Of a stretch of DNA of 64,000 nt, positions 19,601 through 32,600 are shown in pieces. The notes beneath the pieces were generated by a model. It searched no databases. It saw only the letters and a program-made list of their open reading frames with translations, and had not been told where the DNA came from. The number at the start of each line of letters is the position of its first letter. The first letter of the stretch is position 1. This DNA comes from Paraspadella gotoi (Eukaryota > Chaetognatha), in the NCBI GenBank assembly GCA_051294375.1, contig CM119267.1, forward strand, positions 177,409-241,408, written 5' to 3'. The translations under genes and the position numbers were made by a program.

Positions 19601-21545
19601 AAAATATGGTTTGGAGTTTGGAGAAAGATTGCATCTAGAAATTATCGCGATCAATTCATGTGGTGCAAGTGACAAGTTTACTTCCCATGAAATCTTACTT
19701 TCAGGACCACCTGATTCGCCAACTTTCTTCGAGATTCCTGATGATGATTTGACCGATAATTCAGCTACTTTAACCTGGAAATGCCCAGACTTTGACGGGG
19801 GAGCTTCTATTGTAAACTATGTTCTTGAGTCCAGAAAGCGGGGAGAAATTGATTGGAAACTAGTTAAAGATAACATTGATTCGGCAGAAACTTCGACAAC
19901 CGTTCACGGTTTGGAGCTTCGAAGTACTTACGAATTTCGTTTGTGTGCTGAAAACTCGGTGGGGAAGAGCAAATTTGTAAATCACCCAGCGGTGGTGCTG
20001 CCTCACCCTGCACAGAGATTGATGAAAAAATGTGAAAAGATAAACGAAATTCCAGGCCATCCATCTGTTTACTTGTTACCAGTGGATGAAGTTGCTGCTA
20101 AGGGTGAAATGCAGAAATTTCAGATAAATGTTTCTTCAGATGGATCAGGTTCTTCATCCATTTTAAATCCCAAAGAAAAAGTTCTTCTAGTAGTTGGGGA
20201 AACTGGGGGTGGGAAAAGTACTTTTATAAATGGATTAATAAACCATGCTTATGGTGTTCAATTTGACGATTCCTTTAGGTTTAAACTGATAAGAGATTCA
20301 ACAAATCAAACAGTGAGCCAAACAAAAAACATTTCCGCCTACGTTATTCCAAAAGAAAAAGGCAGCATTTTAGATTTTACACTTACAGTGATAGACACTC
20401 CCGGTTTTGGTGATACAAATGGAATTGAAAGAGATAGGGAAATTGAAAATCAATTAAGAGATTTTTTTAAAAACCAAGAAGGGTGTGGCGTTGATCAAGT
20501 CCATGCTATTTGTTTCATTGTACAGGCCTCTCACGCAAGACTTACACCTGCCCAGACTTACATCTTTTCATCCATTCTTGCAATGTTTGGAAAAGATACT
20601 GCAAAAAACTTTTTGATTCTTTTCACGTTTGCTGATGCTATTGAACCACCAGCTTTAGGAGCTGTAAAGGAAGCGAAAATTCCATTCAAAACCACATTTA
20701 AACTTAACAACAGTGCTCTATACTGCAACAATACAAGTAAAGATCATTCTACAAAGTTCAATGAAATGTTCTGGACAATGGGAATGGAAAGTTATAATGA
20801 ACTGTTTAAACAAATGGAAACTATGGAACCAGTTAGTTTATCATTAACACAAGAGGTTATGGAAACTCGTGAATCTTTAGAAAAATTGCTTGAGGAGCTG
20901 ATCAAAAGACAAAAAACTGGATTGGATATTTTAAATGAATGCAAACAAGAGTATGATGTCATTATGAAACATCAGAGGGATATAAATGACAATAAAAGTT
21001 TTGAATACGAAGTTGACAAAACAGAATTTGAAAAAATTAAAACAGACCCCGGAACTTATGATACAAACTGTTTAATTTGTCAAACCACCTGTCATTACCC
21101 ATGTCTCATTCCTAATGATGACCAAAAATTTAATTGTGCTTCAATGGATAGAAAAAGTAATCCAACCAATCCCAGCTGTGTTGTCTGTCCAGGAAAGTGC
21201 AACTGGCAAGAACACAACAATGTGGGTTACAAGATTGTTTCCAAAGTTGTGAAAAAGAAACAAACATATGCTGAAATGCAGCAAAAATACAAATGTGCTT
21301 TGGATGGGAAAGTTACAGCAGAAAAGCTGTTGGAAAAAGTTAAAACTCGTTTTATCGATGCCGAAAAAGAAGTACTGCGTGTGATTAATGATACTAACAA
21401 AACGCTTAAGCATTTGGCAGATATCGCTTTAAGGAAACACGAGCTCACCACCGTGAAACACATTGAGCTTTTGATTTGCTTAAATGTAGATCATGACACC
21501 AATTATCCTGCTCTTTTAACACTTATAATTCAATGTATTAATTAG
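16611..21545 (+). CDS. Large SAM-like / fibronectin III / P-loop GTPase protein
   Basis: One open exon of about 1,640 codons. Numbering from the in-frame ATG at 16563: a SAM-like helical domain at about 38-98; an acidic linker; about ten fibronectin type III domains at about 165-1155, most with the W-x-P-x-x-(D/N)-G-G and Y-x-V signatures; then a P-loop GTPase domain with GETGGGKST (about 1212-1220), DTPGFGDT (from 1278) and TFAD (1355-1358) in the G4 position. Then come coiled-coil-like helices (about 1420-1475), a Cys/His-rich cluster (about 1503-1552, including CxxC, CHYPC and CPGKC) and a second helical stretch. No signal peptide or transmembrane segment, so it is presumably cytosolic. 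The G domain resembles AIG1/GIMAP-like and septin-like GTPases and the poorly characterised animal proteins sharing the Cys/His cluster. The last 23 codons (after about 21476) look foreign: another copy at 34583 continues with family-like sequence. Function unknown; GTP binding is inferred. Confidence 0.85.
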   Translation, partial: KNLNGETAPPFKSKENEEITKLRSKLDELQLPKDLQKVIIDEEEFNTLHLFAEITPDDIEEMFKKIGLSRGKKKRLDNAIAEVKKYLNKNDEVTKASSKIFPSDNQDDEADEYVDASNEIPKVEKGKNTEPIDVSYLKSSSVEKEVHLQPGKYLVKNTSKTSIQLKWNTENSNHGAAYSVAWQKETSNLLDYLHREKEKTSINECETTIDNLDTLRKYTFTIKEIYLKEKSNTIKTQPILIGTKPTSLEWVNVDNSKGIRNGNKIKFTCRAPVDFGGFDSLKYNVEIWYPDKKERVYHDCYDSKSLYGVESFENNLSDKFGRCVLRVKAGNSIGDTNWLLSEIFLAGRIPEQPQEPLCVRVGRNMLSVSWKAPLENGGYPVMNYHVSIFENDTKRLETKFCPTTAVEFFNISSGIWNVEISANTEFGMGLPLRLKKIYVGSIPDKPQDCKLSYTRNSVTLTWDEPKDNGGLPLIRYDIAYSILDNKDTKTWLSADSVDAHLKRFTLPNIPERQEIQLKIRATNPIGTSDWYETPSIFTSDKPQAPQGPLNIFCVSPSLLSLSWKPPVDDGAADIMHYNVNLFLQTDECNSNWKELAKEQTEKEELMIEVPHIPNTVQLQCTVAACNRNGVGERLRSHPLYMVCPPSAPLGPIQFSDLTRNSVLLHWTKPEQDGGDDCLKYEIQHKIAGDKKWIMSEFKLNNSAALVENLPNGKEMTFAVTAINRNLGKSEKLLSEPIIIAGLPDPPSKLTVQKMKSDIFNLSWTQVKNDGGLPIIKYEVWYKGAKTNWNLLSTTKDFNLDNIKMNRGETCTFGIKSCNERGKSELATTDPSPVGSSPSAISQDSIVIKPSRDSCEITWNYPADDGGFPVQLYTVQSLVEDEKNWQSIPASFSNEKAVIENLIPGKQYFFRISAKNIIGCGESTITKDPVAIGGPPSEPLGPVKIREVTPENLIKLEWQPPKYSGGFQPIYKLALLTKENIQPVKEIVDTNSFELMLKKYGLEFGERLHLEIIAINSCGASDKFTSHEILLSGPPDSPTFFEIPDDDLTDNSATLTWKCPDFDGGASIVNYVLESRKRGEIDWKLVKDNIDSAETSTTVHGLELRSTYEFRLCAENSVGKSKFVNHPAVVLPHPAQRLMKKCEKINEIPGHPSVYLLPVDEVAAKGEMQKFQINVSSDGSGSSSILNPKEKVLLVVGETGGGKSTFINGLINHAYGVQFDDSFRFKLIRDSTNQTVSQTKNISAYVIPKEKGSILDFTLTVIDTPGFGDTNGIERDREIENQLRDFFKNQEGCGVDQVHAICFIVQASHARLTPAQTYIFSSILAMFGKDTAKNFLILFTFADAIEPPALGAVKEAKIPFKTTFKLNNSALYCNNTSKDHSTKFNEMFWTMGMESYNELFKQMETMEPVSLSLTQEVMETRESLEKLLEELIKRQKTGLDILNECKQEYDVIMKHQRDINDNKSFEYEVDKTEFEKIKTDPGTYDTNCLICQTTCHYPCLIPNDDQKFNCASMDRKSNPTNPSCVVCPGKCNWQEHNNVGYKIVSKVVKKKQTYAEMQQKYKCALDGKVTAEKLLEKVKTRFIDAEKEVLRVINDTNKTLKHLADIALRKHELTTVKHIELLICLNVDHDTNYPALLTLIIQCIN

Positions 21546-24500
21546 TTCATAATTTATAAATAGTTCATTTGGTTGATAAGAAGACTCGAGATCCTTGGAT
21601 CTCAATACAGCCAATTTCCTCTTCGAGGTCATTCACATGCTACGTTATAGTAGAATTGGGAGACCTACATATTATTTTTTATTACAGCTTAAAGCATAAA
21701 GAACCATGGTCCAAATTCAGTTATTGGCAAAACATATAAAACCTTGAGCTTAATTATACTACATATTTCCTAAAATTCTCACTTAGGAAGATATCATTAA
21801 TTATGTGTATAAATAATTCTTGCAATAGGCCTAGTTGTTGTTTGTTGAGTTTACACAATATAAATTATATTAGAAATCTTCTAACATTCTTTAATTTGTT
21901 TTTAAATATCATCCCTCCAAAAAATTAGAGAACATGCTAATGGGTCATAGCAAGGCGTAAATGGACACTTATCACCCGCATCATGTGTGTTTTCCGCACA
22001 AAATGAGGTGTGCCGCAATTTCCAATGGAAATTCACCAAGTCTCAACATATTTCGGACCAACTCTCACATCGCACAATGTGCTCCTGAGGGCTTACTCAT
22101 ATGGAATCACTTTCCTTTTAGCAATTGCCGAGAAATCCGTCACTTAACATTGCCAATTGGTTGTCCGTCCTATAAAGGCAATATAAATTGGACGTAAACT
22201 GGGTGTCTAATTCGTGCCTGGATAGTTGAACTGCCAAACAGCCCTTTTACTGCCCCTTCAAGAACACAAAAATGTAGGGACTCAAACCGTTTAATTCCGC
22301 CTTTCAGATAATATAACGTGCACCTATTGTTTCTGAGTGCTTAAATGCATTGTTAGATTAGCAATCTGATAGTGGGTTATTGTGCATCCAAAGTTTAAGT
22401 AAAGTATACTGAGATGCATCAAGTGTCATAATGAGAGCTTCTTATAGTAGGTAAATCCAATAATTTGTAGCCATAAAATTTTTACACATTAGTTTCTTCC
22501 ATTTGATCATGCCACCATTCTCATGAGATTGTTATAATTCATTCTGTATAATATCGATATATAGTAACTTTCAAACAAAAAACTATTCTAGAGCAAACTT
22601 AAGAAAAATAATTTATTTCAAATACCACAAAGCAGATAACTGTAGCGATACACATGAGGAATTTTTTTAGAGTGATATTAAAAAAAATTTTTTGCATACA
22701 TGTTCTGACAGCTAGTTATATCGTTTCCACTCTAAGGCATGCTCAGGTTTATTAAATTGCAAGGAGACTTTGTGTGAAATTGGACAAATTAAAAGACATA
22801 ACATTCTATTTCATATAAGAGGAGTAGGTAGCTATACTCGCGAAAGTGAAAAGAGACTATGTGTGAAAAAAATCTAGCTATGGCCTAGTCCCACAAACTT
22901 ATGCCAAAGTAACAACGGCAAAATTTTGTTGTAAATGCGTTCTAATCTTTGGAAGAAAAATAGAATAGTTGACTAATGTGATTGTTCGTAAAAGCCACAT
23001 GTTACAACATGTTAGAATCCCGCTTATAATAAATACACGGAAGACGTCCAGGACGCTCTCCTTTTTTATGACACTTCCGATACACACGTTCCAAACAGGG
23101 GCAGAAACTGAACGTCTCGCTATCTAAAAGAGCATGTAAGTGCCGGCATGAGCTTCGAGTGTCGTAATGCAGTGTTATATTAGCAACGGATAGGGTGACC
23201 CATGTCCGCTTTCAAGGTTAGGTAATACGTGTATCAGTGGCAGAAAGAGTAACGTCTCACTGCATTGCGGCGAAATTCTCATATCCTCCATTGAGTGTGC
23301 ATGTACTTCTGGCTGAAGGAATCCGATTTAGCCATATCTCGAAGGTGATAGAAGGAATTGTTATATGGGTATTACTAATCCTTGAACTGCGGTTTAGAGA
23401 AGTTTAGGGAAGACCGTGGGGCTTAGAACGCGACAGAAATATTTATTAGATCAATAACTTAAAAATGAAGCGGGAGATACGGGGACCAGGTGAGCAGAAG
23501 AAGTGGGGTGAAAACTAGTAATTGACCGGAGACGGGGGGGAACGGGGACCGTAGGGCAGTGAAAGGTAGCGACGAAACGCAGAATCGAGCGCAGAAAATC
23601 GTTCTGGGATATTATTCACTAGAGACAAGGCTGAAAGATTGATACATAGAGGTGCAGAAATATGGTTCCGACGTCTGACGGAATCTTGTGGAAGGCAAAT
23701 GCGGTCCCTCGCCGATGCGCAACCCTTTAACTTGGCAGGTTGATGTGGTCTTCACGACTGTTAAAATATATACAATCATTGATAACATCTTACTCTATAT
23801 CGCGAACGTTTTTATGTTAAGGCTCATTTTAGAAATACCTACCCGGCGGATTTTTAATTTTCTCTTATCGGGTGATGTTAGGTTGTCAATATTGCAAAGC
23901 GAGATAGACGGTGCACATGGATTCAATAAGGTGCATAAATACATGCACGGACGCGCAACAAGGGATGAGCCATTGATCTCGTGGAGATTCTGTCACGTGG
24001 CGCCAATACCGAACCCCGTGTCGCCATTCTCAACGTTGTTCTCTAGCCCTCAGTGATTCGCCCTCCCCCTACCCCTGTCGAGAGAACGAAGGACAGAGTC
24101 AGAAGAAGTCCGAGGGGGGCTCTGTGTAAGAGAGCAGACCACATGCACCCCTCATTCACAAGCCAGACTCTGTGGTGCAAAACCTTGTACTCACGCCCAC
24201 ATCGCTTCACTTCAGTCGCCTCTGCTTCATAAGGTGGCGCTCGGAAAGGAGTTCCGATGTTTTTTTCTTTTCATAACGTTGCAAAATTTGCCCTTTAACA
24301 TTCGACCCGCTTCTTATTCCTTTTTGGTTAAACGTTTAGCATGATTTATATAAATCCTGCTTCTGTGTTGCTTTCCTGTCTTTTTTATTAAATACCTGCT
24401 ATCAATTTTTCCAGTTCCTCTATAAGTTCATCTAATAACAACCTTTTATCTCACACCGTCACTTATTATCCATTAATGCGTAAAGTGTTTTTATTGGCGC

Positions 24501-26620
24501 CATTGATGCCACAAATCTACCATAACTTTGAACAACAGATTATTTTGATTATTATTCCCCACTTCATTAAATTTTATCTAACAGATCCTTTCACGTTTCC
24601 CATTAAACCTACTGGATGTAACTCGGCCTTTCCAAATATTATGATATGTACTTATTATACAACACTACCAGAGTAGTTGAAATACTTTTTCATCATCAGA
24701 TCTCGTTCATACCTCTAGCTGTCTGGTCTGGATATTCCGCATATTTAATAGTTTTATCACCACTCACCCTTCAGTAAAACCACAAAAATGACTCTGATGA
24801 ACTCCGCGTATGAAACCGAATGAACACTTTCCCATTCTGCTCTTTCGATCACAAAGGCTACCTCCTTTAACATTTGATCTGGACGTTTGAAAAAAGGGCG
24901 AAATGTAATTTATAATTGGCTTCCTCAACACTTCCTCTGTCGCAGTCTTCTTGCAACCACCCTTCTTATTTTTTGATTCTCCTGTGAGACTTCTTTGCAG
25001 CTTCCTCTCTTAAGGATGGCTGTGTCTTAGCTACAATGACTGAGGTTGTTGTGAAAGTGAATTCTAATGGCTGTGTTGCCCTCATACCAATTTTGGCCCA
25101 TCGTTTTTTACATTTCCAGAAAAGAGGCACATATGGCGTAAAAACCCAGAAGACATGTCGTTTCGCTGTTTTTAATTGTTTTAGATTGTGTGCGCACGTT
25201 AAGATAATTCGTAACTCTCCTCGAAGCATTTTGGTGGTTTTACTGTTTCCTTGATCTCTATTACATTGTTCTCTGCAATTTTATAAATTATACTAAATTT
25301 CCTGGCTCGGCGTCGCGTCCTTGGTGTATTACGTTACTTGCTTTCGAGGATGGTGTGCGTAAAGATGAAGACATAAGTAGTTCAATGTAAAAGAAGTAAG
25401 TGAGATAGTTAACAATTTTAGGGTGTATACGATATTGCTTGTTCGTAGTTACGCGTGCGTCTCAGATAATAACTAGGCACTCATTGTACTTTGCGCGTTC
25501 AGAAAAATTTTTTATCCTGGCACACTCCAATCTATTCACAGCCTTGCCAAAGGATTGCAAAAGAGCTTAATATATAGATGAGGGGGGAGGAGTTTTTCAA
25601 CCGTTACCTATGTAATTGTGGTGAGCACAAAAAAACATGTTTTCAATTTTTGAGAGGACATACTCGGATATGATTTGTGGTACTTTGTTATGACTAATGG
25701 AGATGTACTCTCTTTACGAAATCGATTACAGCTTATTTACTTGCACCTGTCCATAGGTCGTTGAGCCCGAGACTACCAGATATTTTGGTGGTTTTTGTGA
25801 TTATGATCCACGTCAGATGGAGGACATTTATGTTTGTTGAGTGTATTGGATACATGTGAATCATAAAACTGAAATAATTATGGATACCTGTGGTCACGGC
25901 TTGTATGAGCGGCATTTAGTTCTTAAATTGAATATTTACAACTATTTTGTGATAAAAATTTATTGTAGTGGAGAGGAAGTTAACAATAGACAAAAGAGAA
26001 CTCGGGCTGTGGTAGCACGCAACTGCCATAGATATGACGCCTAGGGTGTAGAGTGAAAACGGTCCAGTGTTAAGCAGCAAAAAATGATGAGAAGATGATG
26101 ACTAATAGTCAATACTCGTGTTGTAACAAATTTATTTTTTCATCTCCCCTTCGTGATTATAGTCTTTACTATTTTCTATATGAGAGAATATGATTGTGAA
26201 ATAGACTGATGAATATGTTAGAGTATTTTGATAATAGCGTCATGAAATGATCCTAAACGTAGTAAATAGGCGCAAAAAATCACGAAACACCAATTGTATA
26301 GGTGTAAGATTTGCAAGGAGATACGTGGTGTCAAAGTCTCAATGTTTTGAAAAAGAGGTTCATTTTGCCTTTCAATGGTTTTTTCTTTGTGTGAATAAGT
26401 AAGAGATATTGTGGGTATAATATATGTTATACGGAGCGGTGAATATCAAAGACATAGAGCGGAGGTATAGGGATCGAGTGTTTTGTAATGTGGTGTGTAG
26501 GAACTACAAGAAATTCAAAGTCTTATATGGTGGCTAATATGCGTCACTCAGCCAATTAAGGCTCATGGCAATATAAGAAACATCATAATAAATATAAATC
26601 CAATCCATTGAAGCAATTAT
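21546..26620. other. Gene-free, error-like sequence
   Basis: Up to about 21960 the sequence looks like ordinary AT-rich non-coding DNA. From about 22 kb it has a mixed, random-like composition with no sustained frames, no recognisable repeats and no splice-bounded exons. It leads directly into the noisy copy of the GTPase exon at 26.6 kb and has the same texture, so I suspect it is unpolished long-read sequence. One short match to palindrome 4 (GCATACATGTTCTGA, near 22687) suggests it may overlap the region upstream of the large exon. Confidence 0.5.
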
Positions 26621-26624
26621 CCTA

Positions 26625-29600
26625 CTACCCGAGAAAAAGAGAAAACTAGCATCAATGAATGTGAAACGACCATAGACAATACTAGTACTCTCTAAGGAAG
26701 TATACCTTCACAATCAAAAGGAATATCTCAAAAAGAAAGTCAAACACTATTAAAACACATATCGATTTAATTGGACTAAACCTACCTCACTTGATAGGGT
26801 CAATGTGGGATAATTCAAGGGTATACGAAATGGCAATAAAATCAAATTTACATGGAGAGCACCAGTTGACTTTGGAGGAATTTGATAGCTTAAAGTAAAT
26901 GTTGAAATCTGGTATCCAGATAAAAAAGAGAGGTTTTATCATGATTGCTATGATTCAAAGTCTCTTTACGGTGTAGAAAGTTTTGAAAACATACATATTA
27001 TAAATTCTAGTTTTATATATAATGGTTATAGGTACATGTTGATGTTATTGGAAGAAGCTAAAAAGACAAGAGATATTGGGAGATATTAGGAGCACACCAG
27101 AGTTTGGTCTGTTTAGACGTAAGAGATGTATATCGGTCTGTGTAGACACAGGAAGGACTGTACCAGTCAGCATCAGGAAGTCCATTGTGTGCGAGGGGGA
27201 GCATATTGGAGTTAAGAGCCGAGGCAATTAGATGTATAAAGATAAGTGCATCATGCATAGTGACAGGCACAGCCTTTTGTGATGTGAAACTCTGGAGGTT
27301 TGATGACATGGGGGCAGTAAACGTGAATTTAACTTAGAAAAATTTATTCATACATAGTCTATTTAAACGATTAGGTTTTCTGAAGAAATGTAAGATCCAC
27401 AAATAGGTAGAGATCTAAATCCTATTGTGGTCCAACAACGGGCAGCTATTTGGAGTTATCTCTTAGAGTAATAAATACTATGTGTGTGTTATTTTTTGAG
27501 ATATATATGTGAAATCAGTAGGCGAGATTACTGATAAGAATATTTAGTGCAAATATATTCCGTGTTGTTCTAAGTTATAATGGCTTAAAAAAATATATTG
27601 GTGTAGCTCAATTACAATAAGATATTCACCTCCATAGTATGTTTAGAATACTGAGCTATACACCCACAAAAATTAGGTGTAAAACACTCTGCGATATTTT
27701 GGGAGTGAGGCCCCTGATTAGTCAAAATATGTGAGTGTGGTTTATAACCCACTTGATACGCTATGGATTATAAGTCGGTATTACAGAATATTAACTGGAA
27801 ATTATATTTTAATACACCATAACCTCTTAAATAAATGAACTATTGGACCAGTTCCTGCTGTTGTCCAGTCTGTTTTTTGTTTGGCAAGCATTTATAAAAG
27901 ACGATTCGCAGCACACTAACCATTATAAGGCAATTACTGCAGTAAGTGTGGAGATTCAATTTGACAGAGGTAAGAATGTCCGCATGAAAAAACATTACGG
28001 AGGCTCCTATACTATATCTCATTGCAGGTACCATATGTGAAATTAGGTACATGTTTTTGTTTTATCTTTTTTTTAAACTAACCAAGGCATAATTTACTAA
28101 TTAGAGATATACTCACAGGCACAAGGTGTAAACCGCCTAAACATAATGTCTTATGTGTTTTATCTCCTTACTTTCGCTTAAATGTCTTAGTTGGAAAACC
28201 ATTACATCAGTTTTATATGTATTGATCTTGTTGGTGTGTCTCTTGATCTTACGCAGCCAGATAAATCTATGTCAGTTACAATAGATGAACTTTAAATATT
28301 CACTACAATATCTTTGAAATTGGGAAATTACAATATTACAACTGGATAATTGATAATTGGGCAACAAAAGAAAATTCTAAAGTAGATAGACTCAGATAAG
28401 AAGAATTAATGATTGATAGTTTCGTGTTTCTATCCATTGACCCATTGACTAAATATAAAATCAGTTCACTAACTTACTAGTTCGCATTCCCAGTATAGAT
28501 GTGTGCTCTAATAGCGCAAAAAAACTGTGTATAAATATGCCGATGTCTTGAGAGTAACCTGAGAATATTATGACAATGATCATCCCCACAGCTTAGAGTA
28601 TGCTAAAGAGTTCTGGTTTCTGATGGGTCACTCTTAATTTACTTCAGCTCCTTTCATAGGACATATCATATTCTAGTGTAGACGCAGGTGTCCCATGACT
28701 GGAATTTAACTTAGGAATTGGTCTCGTATCTGCTTTTGCAGTGTAAGGAACCAAGCCCGAGCAACGATGGAAAGGGAAGTATTTGATTGCTTAAATAAAA
28801 TACAATTATGAAATCACACATTGTAACCATAATACAGACGCTGATTCTATATATAAGATGTTGCTTATCGTCATGAATTAGTTATATATTTGAAAATATA
28901 CATGCTCAGCAGCTCTGTGTTATTGATAAATTATGACTTCAAAAGCTGGTACAGCAAGATATATCTGATACTTGTTCAATATGCTAGTTTTGATACGGTC
29001 AAAGGCGGGCAATTACACATTTATTCGATAAGTTTGCGTTTAATCGGCAAAAGTGATAACTATAAAATTTTATTTTGATCAAGAGTTCGGGTAATATAGA
29101 TCTTGCTCTCTGGTTTTTGGATCAGAACTGATCTCCAGCGTCCGCAGTGAAGACATAAAACTAACGAGTACAGGAAGTTATGGAATAAGAGTTTTGCCGA
29201 CAGAATAAGTATTAGCTTGTCCTGGACTCAAGTAAACGAAACGATGGTTGGCCTAGCCAACTATACCAAGGTTATAAGTAAGTTTGGTACAAAAGTGCAA
29301 AAACAAACATTGATAATTAATTCTGAGCACTAACCAAAAGCATTTTTTATTTTGTTGATAATAAATTTTTATTAAAATGAACTTCGTATGTGCACGAGCA
29401 CCCTGACCTTTGGAATTTAAATCTTGTAACTTGAGAGAGGGGAGAAAAGCGAATTGGCACACACCAAGGAGTCTACATACTTCCAGTTATGGGAAGATTC
29501 CCTTGCTCTTGTCGATACAACTGTTCTAATAGATATACACATATTCGGTCTCGAGAAGTCGTAATTAAAGCCTCAAGGAAACTCCATAAGTGAAAGAAAT

Positions 29601-32600
29601 ATATTACTAGATACTTAGTGGCGCTGTACAGTGATTGCTCATCCTGGGTGAGGTTATATGTGTCGCTCTCAGTGGAATCGCTTAACGATAAGTTTATACT
29701 CAAATATATAAGTAACATAAGAATAAAAATAGGCATCTAAGAGGTCAGTGAAAAGTAGAAGGCTGATTTTTTTTAGAAATTGCATTCTTTTCTTGTCATA
29801 ATTGGCGTTTTATTGTTTGTAAGCCTGTACAGAAGGTATTTCGAAACTGGCAGTCAAATCCAAGTTCTATTCGATTCCTTATGAAAATAAAGCTGTCAAG
29901 GAAATACCTTATTCGCAGGGAAACAATCACTTCTTTTCCGCATTAATTCAAGCTAAAAACATTATTGGTTTGCTGGTGAATCATAACCATATTACAAAAG
30001 ATTCTGTTCTGCAATGTTGGAGGTCCACTACCTCTGGCCTCGTAGGGCCATGTAAAGAAATCCGTGAGGTTACTCCAGAAAATTTAGTATTAAACTTAGA
30101 ATGTGCAACTCACCAAAAATGACTCTGGTATGGCTTCATCCAACCAATTTACGAGAGTGTGATAACTCTTCTGCTCACATAGAAAGAAAAATATTCAAAC
30201 AAGTGAAAGATGATTGTTGAATTTTTAGATATAAATTTCTTAGAAGACTTTATTAGACATAGTTTAGAGAAAACACATTGTAGGGGCGTGGTGAGTGTGA
30301 GAGTGTGTTGCGCCAGTGAAGAGTTGCAGGGAACTTCATTCTCATGAAAAAGATATTGGAATTTATCTTTGTCCATTTTGAGGGCGTAGATCTTGAAATA
30401 TGGCCTAATTAAAAACAAATGCATTTATCACTATAAAATTGAGGTATGATGGTGGGGTATATTGGCTAGTAGCTTGAGGATCTCCGGTTATATTGGTTTC
30501 GTTAAAATTTTGTTTTAAATAAATATTAAATATTTTTTGGCATTTATAAAAGCAATGGTCGATAAATTTGTAAGCGTTTCAGGCTTAATATTGTTATCCT
30601 TTATTTACCCTATTTTTGAATTAGTTAGTTTTTGTTGAGGGTCATGGGTTATGGTCGATACAGACATTGGTGCCGTAGCTGGGTATACTCGCGGACAGTA
30701 TTACCTACAAGTGTAGGTTTACTTTCCCGATGGTGAAATCCTTACTTGTCAGGACCCTAACTCTGATTCGCCAACTTTCTTCGAGATTCCTGTATGATGA
30801 TTTGACCGATAATTCAGTCTATAATCTTTAACTTGGAAATGTCCTGGGGCTGAAGTTGTGGTAATGTACTTGTAGGGGGAGGGGGTAGGCATTCGTAGAT
30901 AGTAGTAATTCTATGTCCTCAAGTTGAGTCTGTTCACGCTTGAAAGGCGGGTTGTGAGAAATTGATTTTGTGCAATTGGTGTCCTATTTGTGGTATATAT
31001 TAGTATATTACTATTACGATTTTGCGGATCAGAAAACTGTATCGTAATCATATCGGTGTGGCACGGATGGATGATGGTTTGGTTGTATTTTTCGTGTCGT
31101 TTTGATGGTTTTTTTCGAGGATTAGATCATTTTTCTTGATAGTTATCTATAGTTTCATGTCTCGGGATAATTAATCGTTATAGATATTGTGTCCTGCATG
31201 GGATCATATATATATGTTTTATTTTTTATTCATGTACAATCATAACGGAAATGGTAGTGAGAAGACTGGGTATATATAAGGTGGTCTGTAAATCACTCAT
31301 CTTCTCAGAAGCAGGTTCTTAAAATAAAGAGTAATTAATTCAGTAATACCTTCAATTAGGAAATGTCATGGGCTCTAAATGTGTTTGCTTTTATTTTCAA
31401 TTTTAGTTTAGAAATTATCTTTGTAAAAAAGTAGAATAAGGCCTTCACATCTTTGATGATCATGATGCCGAATTAATAATTTTCTCTCGCGCGCAATTTG
31501 AAGACAAACAAGGAGAAAGTCTGGAGTCCAATCCGGGAGTGCTCACAACATAACTGTTTGGACCCCGTTAAGTGATATTAAAAAAACCATAGAGGAGAAT
31601 AAAGGATTAACTAGTCAAACAGAGATTTTGTTATATTTAAATTTAGAATATATACATAATATTTACTGTGTGTAAAAAAGAATTAAGATTTCATAAGACA
31701 GGGGGTCATGGCCGGCCAGGTCATACTTTAATTGTATTGTTAACTGTATTACTTGTTAACTAAGTGGATGAGTTTGGCTGTCTATAAAGGTTTAGAGTCG
31801 AAATGCAGAAATCTTGAGATGTACACGTTTGTGGTTCTGTTACTCTAGGATGTGATCCTGGTCGAGCGCTTTCTTTTCATTCATGTTGTAATATTTATTT
31901 CATAGTGTTTTAGTAAATTCTCGCTCTCCTATATATTTGAATAAGTTAATTCCTCATAGTATATAGTTTTTGGTTTCGAAAGCATGTGGGGCTTTGGGCG
32001 GGAAATCAGTATTATCTGATTATCATATTATTAATGGGTAATTTAGGGTAGTTAACTCCTTATTTTCCTAGAATCCGGTGCTAAGATATGGGTTCGTAAT
32101 TCATAAAATGTGTTGAAAACGAATATGCCTTTAATGGTTTAGCATAGACTTTATTCAAGGGAAAAGTACGTCAAATCAACAGTCATACTCAAGATTGAGT
32201 TATAGCACCATATCCATGGCTATAGAAGACTTGAGAGACTCAAAACGCCTATTTTTTCTCTTCGTCTTGACGTCGATAAGCAAAAGGCGTCGCGTTCCAG
32301 AACCGGATCGGCTGTGTTACCTTTCGCTATATGGAGACAGAAAAGACGCCGCTAAGCATTTCTGAATCGACGATACTGTACTTGAATTCGCCTCTTATTT
32401 ACGCTCGGACGGTTAGCTAACACTCTCTCGGATTTTTCATTTGTGTTTCATAACCAATATAATTGGACATTGTTCGATAATTTCAGAGGAGTGGAGTTGC
32501 GCGATATATAATATGATAAAATGTAACTTCAATTTAAAGTAGGATTATTTTGTTGGTCTAAACTTATAAACATATCTACTGCACAGAGAGAAGGAGTCGA

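Noticed and set aside
23688-24056. 122-codon frame as a gene
   Set aside because: It lies in sequence that looks like uncorrected read noise, without splice context or recognisable domain.
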